Shown here piece after piece: positions 52,920 to 60,901 of a stretch of DNA of 64,000 nt; the first letter of the stretch is position 1; each line of letters starts with the position of its first letter. Source of the stretch: Sungkyunkwania multivorans (lineage in GTDB: Bacteria; Bacteroidota; Bacteroidia; Flavobacteriales; Flavobacteriaceae); contig NZ_JBHTJH010000004.1 of the NCBI RefSeq assembly GCF_042675645.1, positions 558,001-622,000 on the forward strand, read 5' to 3'. The translations under genes were made by a program, and so were the position numbers. Under the pieces are notes generated by a model. That model was given only the letters and a program-made list of their open reading frames with translations. It searched no databases and had not been told where the DNA came from.

Positions 52920-53507
52920 ATGAAACCATTAAATGCATACAGAATAGTCATCTTGTTATTGACAGTTGGAATGTTTAGTCTCTCATGCCAAAAAGAAAAC
53001 CTGGAAGATGAGGTTGTTGTACAACAAGAGTTAGTTACAGACTTCGAGGAAGCCGAGGCGCTTTTTGAAGAATACCTCATGAATAATGATGGAATCATTG
53101 CTAAGGGCGATGATCCTGGAAAGAGTCTTGGAATTGATTCAGAAGTTTATGACGAGCTCAAGGCTTCTTACGATGAAGTAAATAGACAGATAGAAGCAGG
53201 AGAGATCAAGCGCGAGTGGATCGGCCAAAGTATCGATTTGGAAACCAAAGAAATAATCACATTGTCAGATCGTGCTTGTAACAGAAACAAGATCAGTTTT
53301 GGATGGACGACTGCTACAGTGTACCTGTCCACGAATTCTGCTAGTTGGGCGAGTGTTGTGGGATGCAGTGCCGTTGGGTTGGCCGGATTTTGGCCTGGCG
53401 TTGCTTGTGCAGCCATTATCCAAGCCTTAAATCAGTTTGTATGTACTTGCGGCTATAAGTCAAAAGTAACTTACTGGGGTAGTGTAAAATGGACAAGATG
53501 TCAATAA
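52920..53507 (+). CDS. Lipoprotein with bacteriocin-like Cys-rich C-terminus
   Basis: The start at ATG 52920 gives 195 residues with a lipoprotein signal (MFSLSC); an in-frame TTG at 52869 would precede it and is rejected. After an acidic helical propart (about 25-115) comes a C-terminal domain of about 78 residues that begins RACNRNKISFGW and holds six Cys, a hydrophobic glycine-rich core (VVGCSAVGLAGFWPGVACAA) and a basic end (KSKVTYWGSVKWTRCQ). This layout, propart plus hydrophobic Cys-rich core, recalls halocin-C8-like and other cyst(e)ine bacteriocins. No immunity or export gene is adjacent, so the bacteriocin idea is tentative. Confidence 0.75.
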   Translation: MKPLNAYRIVILLLTVGMFSLSCQKENLEDEVVVQQELVTDFEEAEALFEEYLMNNDGIIAKGDDPGKSLGIDSEVYDELKASYDEVNRQIEAGEIKREWIGQSIDLETKEIITLSDRACNRNKISFGWTTATVYLSTNSASWASVVGCSAVGLAGFWPGVACAAIIQALNQFVCTCGYKSKVTYWGSVKWTRCQ

Positions 53508-53563
53508 AAGGCATGCAACCCTTTTTTAAGTGATCATTTGTATTCTACTAACCATTTAAATAG

Positions 53564-53594
53564 GAAGAAGTGGCTCGAAACCACTTCTTCTTTT
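53564..53594. terminator. Bidirectional terminator between the lipoprotein gene and the seven-gene operon
   Basis: GAAGAAGTGG, 7-base loop, CCACTTCTTC, then TTTT; the complement also ends in a T-rich tract. It marks the end of the leftward operon. Confidence 0.88.
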
Positions 53595-53621
53595 ATGTTA
53601 AAACATGATTGAGCATGTCGA

Positions 53622-55028
53622 TCACTCTACATATAAATAGTTGTCAGTCAATTGCCGCGCTTCTTTGCCTGCTATTAGATTACCATCGCTATCGTACTTT
53701 TTAACCAAATAGTATAAGGGAGTGTCTTTATCATGTTTCATGGCCAAGAATTGTACAGGTAACTCATCTGTTTCTTTGAAGGTAATGGTTTCAACTTGCG
53801 CGGTGTTATTGAAAATGTATCCTATGTATACTTCAACTTTAGAAAGGGAAGCTTCGGTAAAGGATGTCATATCCATTTCTATATCGACCTCCTTTGTTGC
53901 TACCTTTTGCTGTTCGTTTGTGGAAGTTACGTCAATGATAGAAGAACATTCTTCCTTGTCTTTCCAATCATGGACCATTCTAATTCCGTTGATGTCCACT
54001 TCTGTGATACGATACCGCATGGAGGCATCTATCCGAACCGCGTATGGAAATTGAATATGCTTGGTATTGAGGTCGGAATGCTTTCGTAAGAATTTGGTTT
54101 CAATGATGGTGCGTTTGGTCTTATCTACCGTCACACCCTCTACTTCCACGATCTTCATATATAGGTCAGGTCGAAGGTCTTCGGTAAAATCATAACATTT
54201 TACTTCAATGGCGGCATAGGCTGGAGGGATCTCTTCGTTGAGGTCAAGCTGTTTTATAGCTCCGGGATATTTTTTCGTATCGATATTGATACTAAGGGTA
54301 TTGTTCTTTACAATGCGATTCTTTATGGGGTCATCTTCTTGAAGGGTGCTATCTTTTTCGAATTCGGAGATCAACTCTTTGGAGCCCGTTATTTCCTCTT
54401 CCGGTAGCCATACATCCGCATAATAGGAATAGCTGAGATTGAGCCCAAGTAAATTGTCTTGGAGCTGTTGGTTGAGTAATTGCGATTCATGCTTGTTCAA
54501 TTTTACGGTATAGGTCCGTTCTGTCCAATACGCCTTCGAAGTTGAATATCCACTTTTTGAATCGGCTTCTAAGGTGCCATCTTCTCCGAGGACCTGATAG
54601 CTCTTTTCACTATTGCTTTCTACTGGAAGTATCAATCGTGTGTCTATAGCAGAGAGTGGCAATGGTTTTAAGGTTGCTCTTCCTCGAGATTTAAGGGTAC
54701 TCTTTATTTTTTGTAGTGTTTTGGGGTCTACTTTATTCATCGTGACGCCAAATCTTACAAGACTCAAAAAGCTCTTCTCACCGGCGTCATCATAACATTT
54801 AGAACCGGTATAGCGCATATCCAAGAATTGGAAATCTGGGGTATCGTTTTCTGTGACCTTTAGAATGAGATCACCAGGTTCGTAATAGTACAATTGAGGG
54901 TCGGACTTGTCATGAAAAACAGTTATTCCTTCTATTTGTCGCTTAGACTGATAGTTTGGTTGCGCCAGTGATAGACTGAATGAACTTGCGAAAACAAAAA
55001 TTGTAATTAAAAATCGACCGACCCTCAT
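53622..55028 (-). CDS. Exported YYYxP-module protein (468 aa), operon gene 7
   Basis: The protein has a signal peptide (cleavage after SLSLAQ). Residues 47-51 are YYYEP, followed by FQFLDMRY (about 66-73), FLSLVRFGV and a helix KTLQKIKSTL, then a strand-rich segment LKPLPLSAIDTRLILPV. This order matches four other genes of the operon. The rest is beta-rich without recognised domains and ends in QLTDNYLYVE. It is the last gene of the operon. No family is recognised. Confidence 0.8.
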   Translation of the reverse strand: MRVGRFLITIFVFASSFSLSLAQPNYQSKRQIEGITVFHDKSDPQLYYYEPGDLILKVTENDTPDFQFLDMRYTGSKCYDDAGEKSFLSLVRFGVTMNKVDPKTLQKIKSTLKSRGRATLKPLPLSAIDTRLILPVESNSEKSYQVLGEDGTLEADSKSGYSTSKAYWTERTYTVKLNKHESQLLNQQLQDNLLGLNLSYSYYADVWLPEEEITGSKELISEFEKDSTLQEDDPIKNRIVKNNTLSINIDTKKYPGAIKQLDLNEEIPPAYAAIEVKCYDFTEDLRPDLYMKIVEVEGVTVDKTKRTIIETKFLRKHSDLNTKHIQFPYAVRIDASMRYRITEVDINGIRMVHDWKDKEECSSIIDVTSTNEQQKVATKEVDIEMDMTSFTEASLSKVEVYIGYIFNNTAQVETITFKETDELPVQFLAMKHDKDTPLYYLVKKYDSDGNLIAGKEARQLTDNYLYVE

Positions 55029-55062
55029 GAGATATGTACTTTGTAAATTTTGCTATTTGCAA

Positions 55063-57465
55063 TTATAAATTTTCGTTTTCGTCATTTTCATTTTCCTCGT
55101 TTCCATCATTTTCGTCGGAATCCTCATCGTCCTTCTTGTCCTTTTTCTTTCCGAAGAGACCGCCCAAGAGTTCTTTCCCTTTTTCTATGAGCTCGTCCTT
55201 GCCTTTTTGCATCACAGAGTCTTTGGCCTTTTCTAAGCCAGATTTTTCCAAATGCTTGAAGAGTGATTTTATCTGACTCTCTCCAAGAACCAAAAGACTG
55301 GTGCTACCGGTCTTCCAATGACTGGTCTTCACCGTTCCGTCTTTCATGATCATGATCACTTGATAGTCATATGCAAGATCTTTTCCCTCTGGGACAAAGA
55401 GCTGTACGGCATCTAGTGTCTGGTCGTCTTCGGTAATGCTCATTGGAGGAAAGGTGATCTCGTTGGTGGCATTGGGATCGCCTTGAATGGATTTGATCAT
55501 CAGTTTCATCGAATGCGCATCTGAATAGGAAAGCGCATTTAATACTTGGATCTCCAAGTTGGTGATCTGGCTTCCAGAGGTTCCACCGATGATCTTTCGC
55601 TTCACTTCTTGGTTGCAGGAGTCACAGTCCTTATTCAAAGAGTAGTCCAGCCATAAGTTTTGGATGTTAGAAGCATTTGCTATCCTATTCTTTACATCAT
55701 TATTTAGGTTATAAGTATCACCTTTCCCGATCTCCTCATTGTCAAGCGAGATGGTCTCGAAGTAATTTCTGCTACCTTGCTTTCGGAGAATGACCAATTC
55801 TTTTGGAACGACTGGATAATCAAGTTCGTTGGTCCAACCAGCAGTAAGGTCAGACGGTTTTTCAAATTCGATCTTGCCAAAGGTCATGGGAGAATTCACT
55901 TCTAGATTGATGGGTACATTGATCACGGTAGTTTCGTCTCCGTGTGGCCTGAACTCCAAGTTGAGATTTACACCAATGTTATTGAGCATAGCGCCGACAA
56001 AATCGTCCACATTGCTATCCATTCTCCAATCTAGGATGATAGGTTTGTGATAGTCTGAAGGAATACTCGCATTGATACTTTCTGCCTTCACATTGAAATT
56101 GGTGAGTGTCGCACCGAAGTCGACCTTTGGAACGTCTCTTAGGTCCATCGGCATCAACTTCACAGGCTTGCGCAACTTCGCAGCCAATAGTTTTTCGGCC
56201 AACTTTATATCTTCAGAGCTTATCTGTGGAGAGAGTTCTGCATTGATCAAAACACTTCCCTGACCACCTTCGGATGACATATAGTAAATGTTGAAAGCAT
56301 ACTCATTGGTCTCCTTGTTCCACTTCAGCGTATACTCTGCTGGAAAATAATAATACTCTCTAGCATTTTTATTCTTGTCGTGATAGATCTTGCGGAAGAT
56401 ATTCAGTTTTTCTAGAAATGACTCGTACTGCTCCCCTTCGAGAAGCGTTCCTATATCTTGATATTTAGTAATGTCTGGCCCTTCGCGCTCTGTGCTACTG
56501 GCAGAATTATCGGTCCTTTTGATAGGTTTGTATCTGACCAACCCAACAGTTTTCAATCCCTTGGTGTTCGGTTTTTTAGGATCGATATCTTTCTTGATCT
56601 CTACTGGTCTGTATACAACGCCGTCTGTAGGCTGTTTGATAAGAACAGTCCCTTTTTTGTCTAAGGCAATGATGTTATAAGCTTCATTCCCTTTTAACGG
56701 TTTCCGGTCTTCATTATATACCGTCCATTTATTTGCAGAATACCAAACTCCGATAGGATTGTTGAAATTCTTTCGGCTATTCTGAGCATTGAAGGTGGCC
56801 AACACAATGCTATTGGACTTTCCGTTGGTCCTAGCATCGTTGATATAAGTGATATGGTTTTTCTTGTTGGTATTCCCTACCTTATGTCTGAACGTTTTTT
56901 TGTGAACGAGGACGTTGAATTTCGCTCCATTTGGAATTGGTTTTCCATTGGTGTTGAAAATATGCCACATCCCTCCAGCATAGTATACCCCTACTGGGTT
57001 CGCATTATAAGGACCTTTGGCTCCCCAATTTTGGGTGACGATAATATTGGCGTTTGGATTGCCATTCAACGATCGATGATCGATCTTTGTAGCGCCATTG
57101 GCCATGTTTGTGCCACCAGCCTTGTGAACAAAGGCATTGCTGCCTCTAGGTACCGCAAGCACATTGAATTGAGTCTTCGCTTGCATGGGTGTCCTGTCTT
57201 GATTGAATATTGTCCACTTCGTTCCATTGTACCATACACCAGCCGCTTTTGTGGCGTACGGTCCACCTTTCCCATAATCATGGGTCACAAAAAGGACCAT
57301 ATTTGATTTCCCATCAGTAGCACTATGGTTAATGCTACTGATGTGACTTTTTGTATTAGTATTGTTCGCAACATGCTTGAAAGCAGTTTGTGCGTGCCCG
57401 ATACCGATGGCCATAAATAGCGATCCAATAACGGACTTTACAACACTCTTTTTTATTTTTCTCAT
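55063..57465 (-). CDS. Exported protein with three DUF7452-like repeats and a YYYxP module, operon gene 6
   Basis: The 800-residue protein has a signal peptide (GIGHAQ) and three repeats of about 80 residues (29-106, 112-187, 192-267), each of the pattern F-x-H-K/V-x-N-T-N ... N-x-x-V/I-x-T ... P-x-G-V-W/Y-Y ... W-x-I-F-N ... FNVL, which I associate with DUF7452. YYYFP at 371-375 opens a module like that of its neighbours (AFNIYY, GQGSVLINAELSP, a helix, KLMPMDLRDVP). A CDSC motif lies near 610, and the C-terminus is a Lys/Asp/Glu/Asn-rich tail (GLFGKKKDKKDDEDSDEN). Confidence 0.82.
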   Translation of the reverse strand: MRKIKKSVVKSVIGSLFMAIGIGHAQTAFKHVANNTNTKSHISSINHSATDGKSNMVLFVTHDYGKGGPYATKAAGVWYNGTKWTIFNQDRTPMQAKTQFNVLAVPRGSNAFVHKAGGTNMANGATKIDHRSLNGNPNANIIVTQNWGAKGPYNANPVGVYYAGGMWHIFNTNGKPIPNGAKFNVLVHKKTFRHKVGNTNKKNHITYINDARTNGKSNSIVLATFNAQNSRKNFNNPIGVWYSANKWTVYNEDRKPLKGNEAYNIIALDKKGTVLIKQPTDGVVYRPVEIKKDIDPKKPNTKGLKTVGLVRYKPIKRTDNSASSTEREGPDITKYQDIGTLLEGEQYESFLEKLNIFRKIYHDKNKNAREYYYFPAEYTLKWNKETNEYAFNIYYMSSEGGQGSVLINAELSPQISSEDIKLAEKLLAAKLRKPVKLMPMDLRDVPKVDFGATLTNFNVKAESINASIPSDYHKPIILDWRMDSNVDDFVGAMLNNIGVNLNLEFRPHGDETTVINVPINLEVNSPMTFGKIEFEKPSDLTAGWTNELDYPVVPKELVILRKQGSRNYFETISLDNEEIGKGDTYNLNNDVKNRIANASNIQNLWLDYSLNKDCDSCNQEVKRKIIGGTSGSQITNLEIQVLNALSYSDAHSMKLMIKSIQGDPNATNEITFPPMSITEDDQTLDAVQLFVPEGKDLAYDYQVIMIMKDGTVKTSHWKTGSTSLLVLGESQIKSLFKHLEKSGLEKAKDSVMQKGKDELIEKGKELLGGLFGKKKDKKDDEDSDENDGNEENENDENENL

Positions 57466-57485
57466 GATATTTTTCTTTAATTTTT

Positions 57486-58937
57486 CTAATACGCAACATA
57501 AAATGCCGATGGCTCGGACAACTCTCTTGTGGCCAATCGTTCTTGGCGTCTCACGAACTCGGAATAGGTCTGTTGATAGGTCGATCCCGAATTGGATGGT
57601 CTAAAGCTTGTCATTCCCCTTTCCCAAGGATCAAGGATGGTCAGCATGGTTCCATCTGGCGTACCATCTCCTTGAGCGCCGGCGACCACTACCACGTGAG
57701 CGCCATTATTAAGGTCTGTAGCTACCCATAAGGGACCGACTTCCAAGAGGTCGATAAAACCTTGAACCGTATAGCTTTGAGGATATTCATATTGTAATCC
57801 CCAAACACTGAACATCTCGGTATTGTCTGGTGGTAAACCGCCATTTCTGTAATAGGGTTCCCAGCCGTTGATGCCTCGAGCGATATCCTCTGGGTCGATG
57901 CTAATTCGTTCTCTCCATCCTACGATCATCGAAGCTGCAGCGGCCCAACAAGACATTCTGGTGGTCTGTGGCACTAATTGCACGGAGTAATTGACATTTA
58001 TGGACTGATTTCCACTCGAACTGCTGGTCGATGAAGAACTACTATCACTGCTTGCGGTACTGTCATCACTAGAGGTGGAGCCCGCTGAACATGCAGTGGT
58101 GTAAATTCCGTTGATACTGGCTATATCGGTTGTGCTTAGCGCATTTCTCTGGCCGATGGTGACACCACTTCGCTTGGGTACGATAGTGATCATTCGACCG
58201 CCACCAGATGCCGGTTTTCCAAAGGCTCGTGGTCCATAATGCATGATAGAGCCATAATCATAGTTACCCATATTTCGCCCTTCTGGCCAGAAATAATGGT
58301 ACCAACTTTGATTGTATTTTCTAAAGTTACTGATACCGTCTGGAACGATATTACTCGTATTCACAGTAATGAATCTGTCCCTATCATCACGGCTTTGCTC
58401 ATGATAAAAACCAAGTGCATGCATAATTTCGTGTGCAGCACTGCCTCGTGTGTTTCCGCAAGAATCACCAATCGTGATCTCCTGTCTTCCGCCAATTCTG
58501 CCGATCCAAGAAAGTCCACACATGCCTTCTTCATATACGAATTCTACATAATCGCTTTCCGAAGCTCTTGGTGTTAAACATACATTGGTCTGCGTGTTGA
58601 TGTGATTGATCGCCCATAAAATGTCCGCTCTTTTTGGGTGCCCACTAGCGATCACATATGGAACTCTGGCTCCTGGCCATCTCGAACTGCTGCTTGTCGA
58701 CGCTGCACCACCTCGTCCTGATGAGGGGAGCAAAATGTCACCTTCAAAAATATTCTTACCGTTGATCACCGCTACCTTTACGGTCTGTGACGTCTGGCTG
58801 AATGGTAATGTGGTGCTAATGTCTCTTGTTGTAATGCTTCCGGTATTGTTTGGATAGCCTTCTTGTGCCAATAGCGATTGAAAGGCCAATCCGACGGTTA
58901 CCAATACCAGTGAAGCGATATATTTATAAAGTTTCAT
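57486..58937 (-). CDS. Astacin-type metalloprotease fused to a papain-like cysteine protease, operon gene 5
   Basis: The 483-residue protein has a signal peptide (cleavage after SLLAQ), a propart, and an M12A astacin domain (about 85-283) with the zinc motif HEIMHALGFYHEQSR (His169, Glu170, His173, His179) and the Met-turn SIMHYGPRAFG (Met232, Tyr234). A Ser/Asp-rich linker (285-310) leads to a C39/C70-like cysteine protease domain with Cys330 in SCWAAAASM, His414 in AHVVVVAG and Asp436 in LDPWE. Both active sites look intact. It sits among the YYYxP genes with 19-20 base gaps and is likely the processing enzyme of the system. Confidence 0.9.
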   Translation of the reverse strand: MKLYKYIASLVLVTVGLAFQSLLAQEGYPNNTGSITTRDISTTLPFSQTSQTVKVAVINGKNIFEGDILLPSSGRGGAASTSSSSRWPGARVPYVIASGHPKRADILWAINHINTQTNVCLTPRASESDYVEFVYEEGMCGLSWIGRIGGRQEITIGDSCGNTRGSAAHEIMHALGFYHEQSRDDRDRFITVNTSNIVPDGISNFRKYNQSWYHYFWPEGRNMGNYDYGSIMHYGPRAFGKPASGGGRMITIVPKRSGVTIGQRNALSTTDIASINGIYTTACSAGSTSSDDSTASSDSSSSSTSSSSGNQSINVNYSVQLVPQTTRMSCWAAAASMIVGWRERISIDPEDIARGINGWEPYYRNGGLPPDNTEMFSVWGLQYEYPQSYTVQGFIDLLEVGPLWVATDLNNGAHVVVVAGAQGDGTPDGTMLTILDPWERGMTSFRPSNSGSTYQQTYSEFVRRQERLATRELSEPSAFYVAY

Positions 58938-58956
58938 CGTTATCTATTTAAATGTT

Positions 58957-60876
58957 CTATAAAAATCTATCAATGTCAATTCTCCCGTAGTCCGAATGTT
59001 GCTTTCCAGACTTCTTGGGTGCTTGTCCCTTTAAGAAATAGGTGATCTCATAGTCATACTCGTCCGTATCTCTTGGAAGTAGTATATCTATCGTTTTGCT
59101 CAACTCGTTCTTATTGGTCTTTAGATTGACACGCTCTACGGTGTTCTTCTCACCCAGCTTGCCAAATACTTTGATCTCCACAGCCTTTAGGCCATTGAGG
59201 AGCACAAAATCTTCATCTACCTCTACATAGATCGGTTTTTTAACGATGGGTGGTTCTAAGGCTAGACTACCAAATTTGGTGGTCTCCCAATCAGATTCTA
59301 CTTTGTGATTTCCATTGAAACTCCACAACGTCTTATAATCGTAACTCAACCATTTGTCCCTGTTGTCATCGCCTTTCCATCCGTAAAGCATTTTGAAGAA
59401 GTTTCCACTGGTATTGAAGGCAGACTTGTCGATCTTGATCTCATCCACTGTCTCCTGACCATTTTCGTGCTTCTTGCGCATGATGACATTAACAAAATTT
59501 ACATGTTTGAAGTCATCGGCATTGATGCCTCCAAGTGTGGCATTGATCTCGCGTTGTTTCATTAGCGGATCGTCTGCATTGATCTCCCTAAAACAGCTGT
59601 TGCAGATACTTTTTACATTGCCGAGGTTATAATCGAATGGCAACGTTCTAGTGGTTTCTGTATACTTGTTAAGGTCGATCTTATAGGTACCTCTGCGTCT
59701 CACTTTCTTCATCTGGTAAGAGACAGCAATAGAGAGGCTTGGCATTGGTTGTCTTTCCGGGATTTCCGCCTCGGTCTCGTTGTCCTCGTCATCGTTGGAA
59801 GAGCGCGTAATGGGGGAGTGACCAGCACTCGTTCTAATAGAGTCTGCTCTTCCACGGGCATTATTTCTTGCTTCGCGATTTCTTCTTGCCCTCGCTTGCT
59901 CTAACGATTCGATTCGACGATTCTCCTCGCGCGTTTCTTGTCGTGCCCTTTGTAATTGAGAGGTTGCACGATCCAACATGCTCTGTTGGTTGTTGGGCAA
60001 TAGCTGATTTAACTGAGGAACTCCAGTACCGCCAACCTTATCAAACATCAGATTGATGAGTTGGGTGTAGGCAGCGTCCTTTAATTTATTCAATTCTTCA
60101 TCATCACCTACTTGTGTAAGTTTAATGGCACCAGAATCGAACAGATCGTCAAAGGTCGCCTTGATCTCTGCGGAAAGCACTGGCATCGCCACTGCGGCTT
60201 CGATACCTTGATGCTTATAGATTCGATCGAAATCTGCTTCGATGAGTACTCTTTTTGGTGAAAGATATCCTTCAACCTCCATCTCAAAGTGCACACTAAA
60301 ATCTGGAGTAGGCGTATTGAAAGTTTCCCAAAGGATCTTAGAGCCCAACTTGTTCAACTGCACTGAAACTGCGGAACGTTGATTCTCCAGTACTGGCGCA
60401 TTACCAAAGCCGACGACCTTAGCTTCAAAATCCCCATTTGGTTTGGCTACGGACGATATGAGTGACACCGTTCCAGATTTGAAAACAACGGGTCCCACAA
60501 TCTTCCCCTTATTATCGACACGCTTCAAGGCGCGTTCTGCATCCTTCAGCATTTTATCTGGCACTTTCAATTCTACCAAGGTGTGTACGATTCCGCCGCC
60601 TACAGAACTTTCGGAGATGCCTTCATTGACATCACTGGCCGTCTCGTTGTTCTTAACATATCTAAGAAATGAGAATATCGGGTCGCCATCGGGGTGTGAA
60701 GCCAATTGCGGTTTATCTGGCAGATAGTAGTATTTACCTGAATTATCTAGTGAAGGAAACAGAATAAGTTCTCCAGCACGCACTGGCTTATCCAGCAATA
60801 TTTGCTGTTGTCCCCATGATAGCAATGGAATTATTGCCATTGCCACTATGATTATGATTTTATCTAAGATTTTCAT
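58957..60876 (-). CDS. Exported YYYxP-module protein with coiled coil (639 aa), operon gene 4
   Basis: A signal peptide (cleavage near SWGQ) is followed by YYYLP (49-53), FSFLRY, GGGIVHTLVELKV, a helix (KDAERALKRV) and GPVVFKSGTVSLI. Residues about 300-345 form an Arg/Glu-rich coiled coil. A CNSC motif lies at about 424-427. The C-terminal 130 residues contain WLSYDYKTLWSF and end with YEITYFLKGQAPKKSG ... YGRIDIDRFL, which is clearly shared with the partial gene at the right edge. No enzyme motif is seen. Confidence 0.8.
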   Translation of the reverse strand: MKILDKIIIIVAMAIIPLLSWGQQQILLDKPVRAGELILFPSLDNSGKYYYLPDKPQLASHPDGDPIFSFLRYVKNNETASDVNEGISESSVGGGIVHTLVELKVPDKMLKDAERALKRVDNKGKIVGPVVFKSGTVSLISSVAKPNGDFEAKVVGFGNAPVLENQRSAVSVQLNKLGSKILWETFNTPTPDFSVHFEMEVEGYLSPKRVLIEADFDRIYKHQGIEAAVAMPVLSAEIKATFDDLFDSGAIKLTQVGDDEELNKLKDAAYTQLINLMFDKVGGTGVPQLNQLLPNNQQSMLDRATSQLQRARQETREENRRIESLEQARARRNREARNNARGRADSIRTSAGHSPITRSSNDDEDNETEAEIPERQPMPSLSIAVSYQMKKVRRRGTYKIDLNKYTETTRTLPFDYNLGNVKSICNSCFREINADDPLMKQREINATLGGINADDFKHVNFVNVIMRKKHENGQETVDEIKIDKSAFNTSGNFFKMLYGWKGDDNRDKWLSYDYKTLWSFNGNHKVESDWETTKFGSLALEPPIVKKPIYVEVDEDFVLLNGLKAVEIKVFGKLGEKNTVERVNLKTNKNELSKTIDILLPRDTDEYDYEITYFLKGQAPKKSGKQHSDYGRIDIDRFL

Positions 60877-60901
60877 GATTATAAAATTTTTATTGATTGC
60901 A

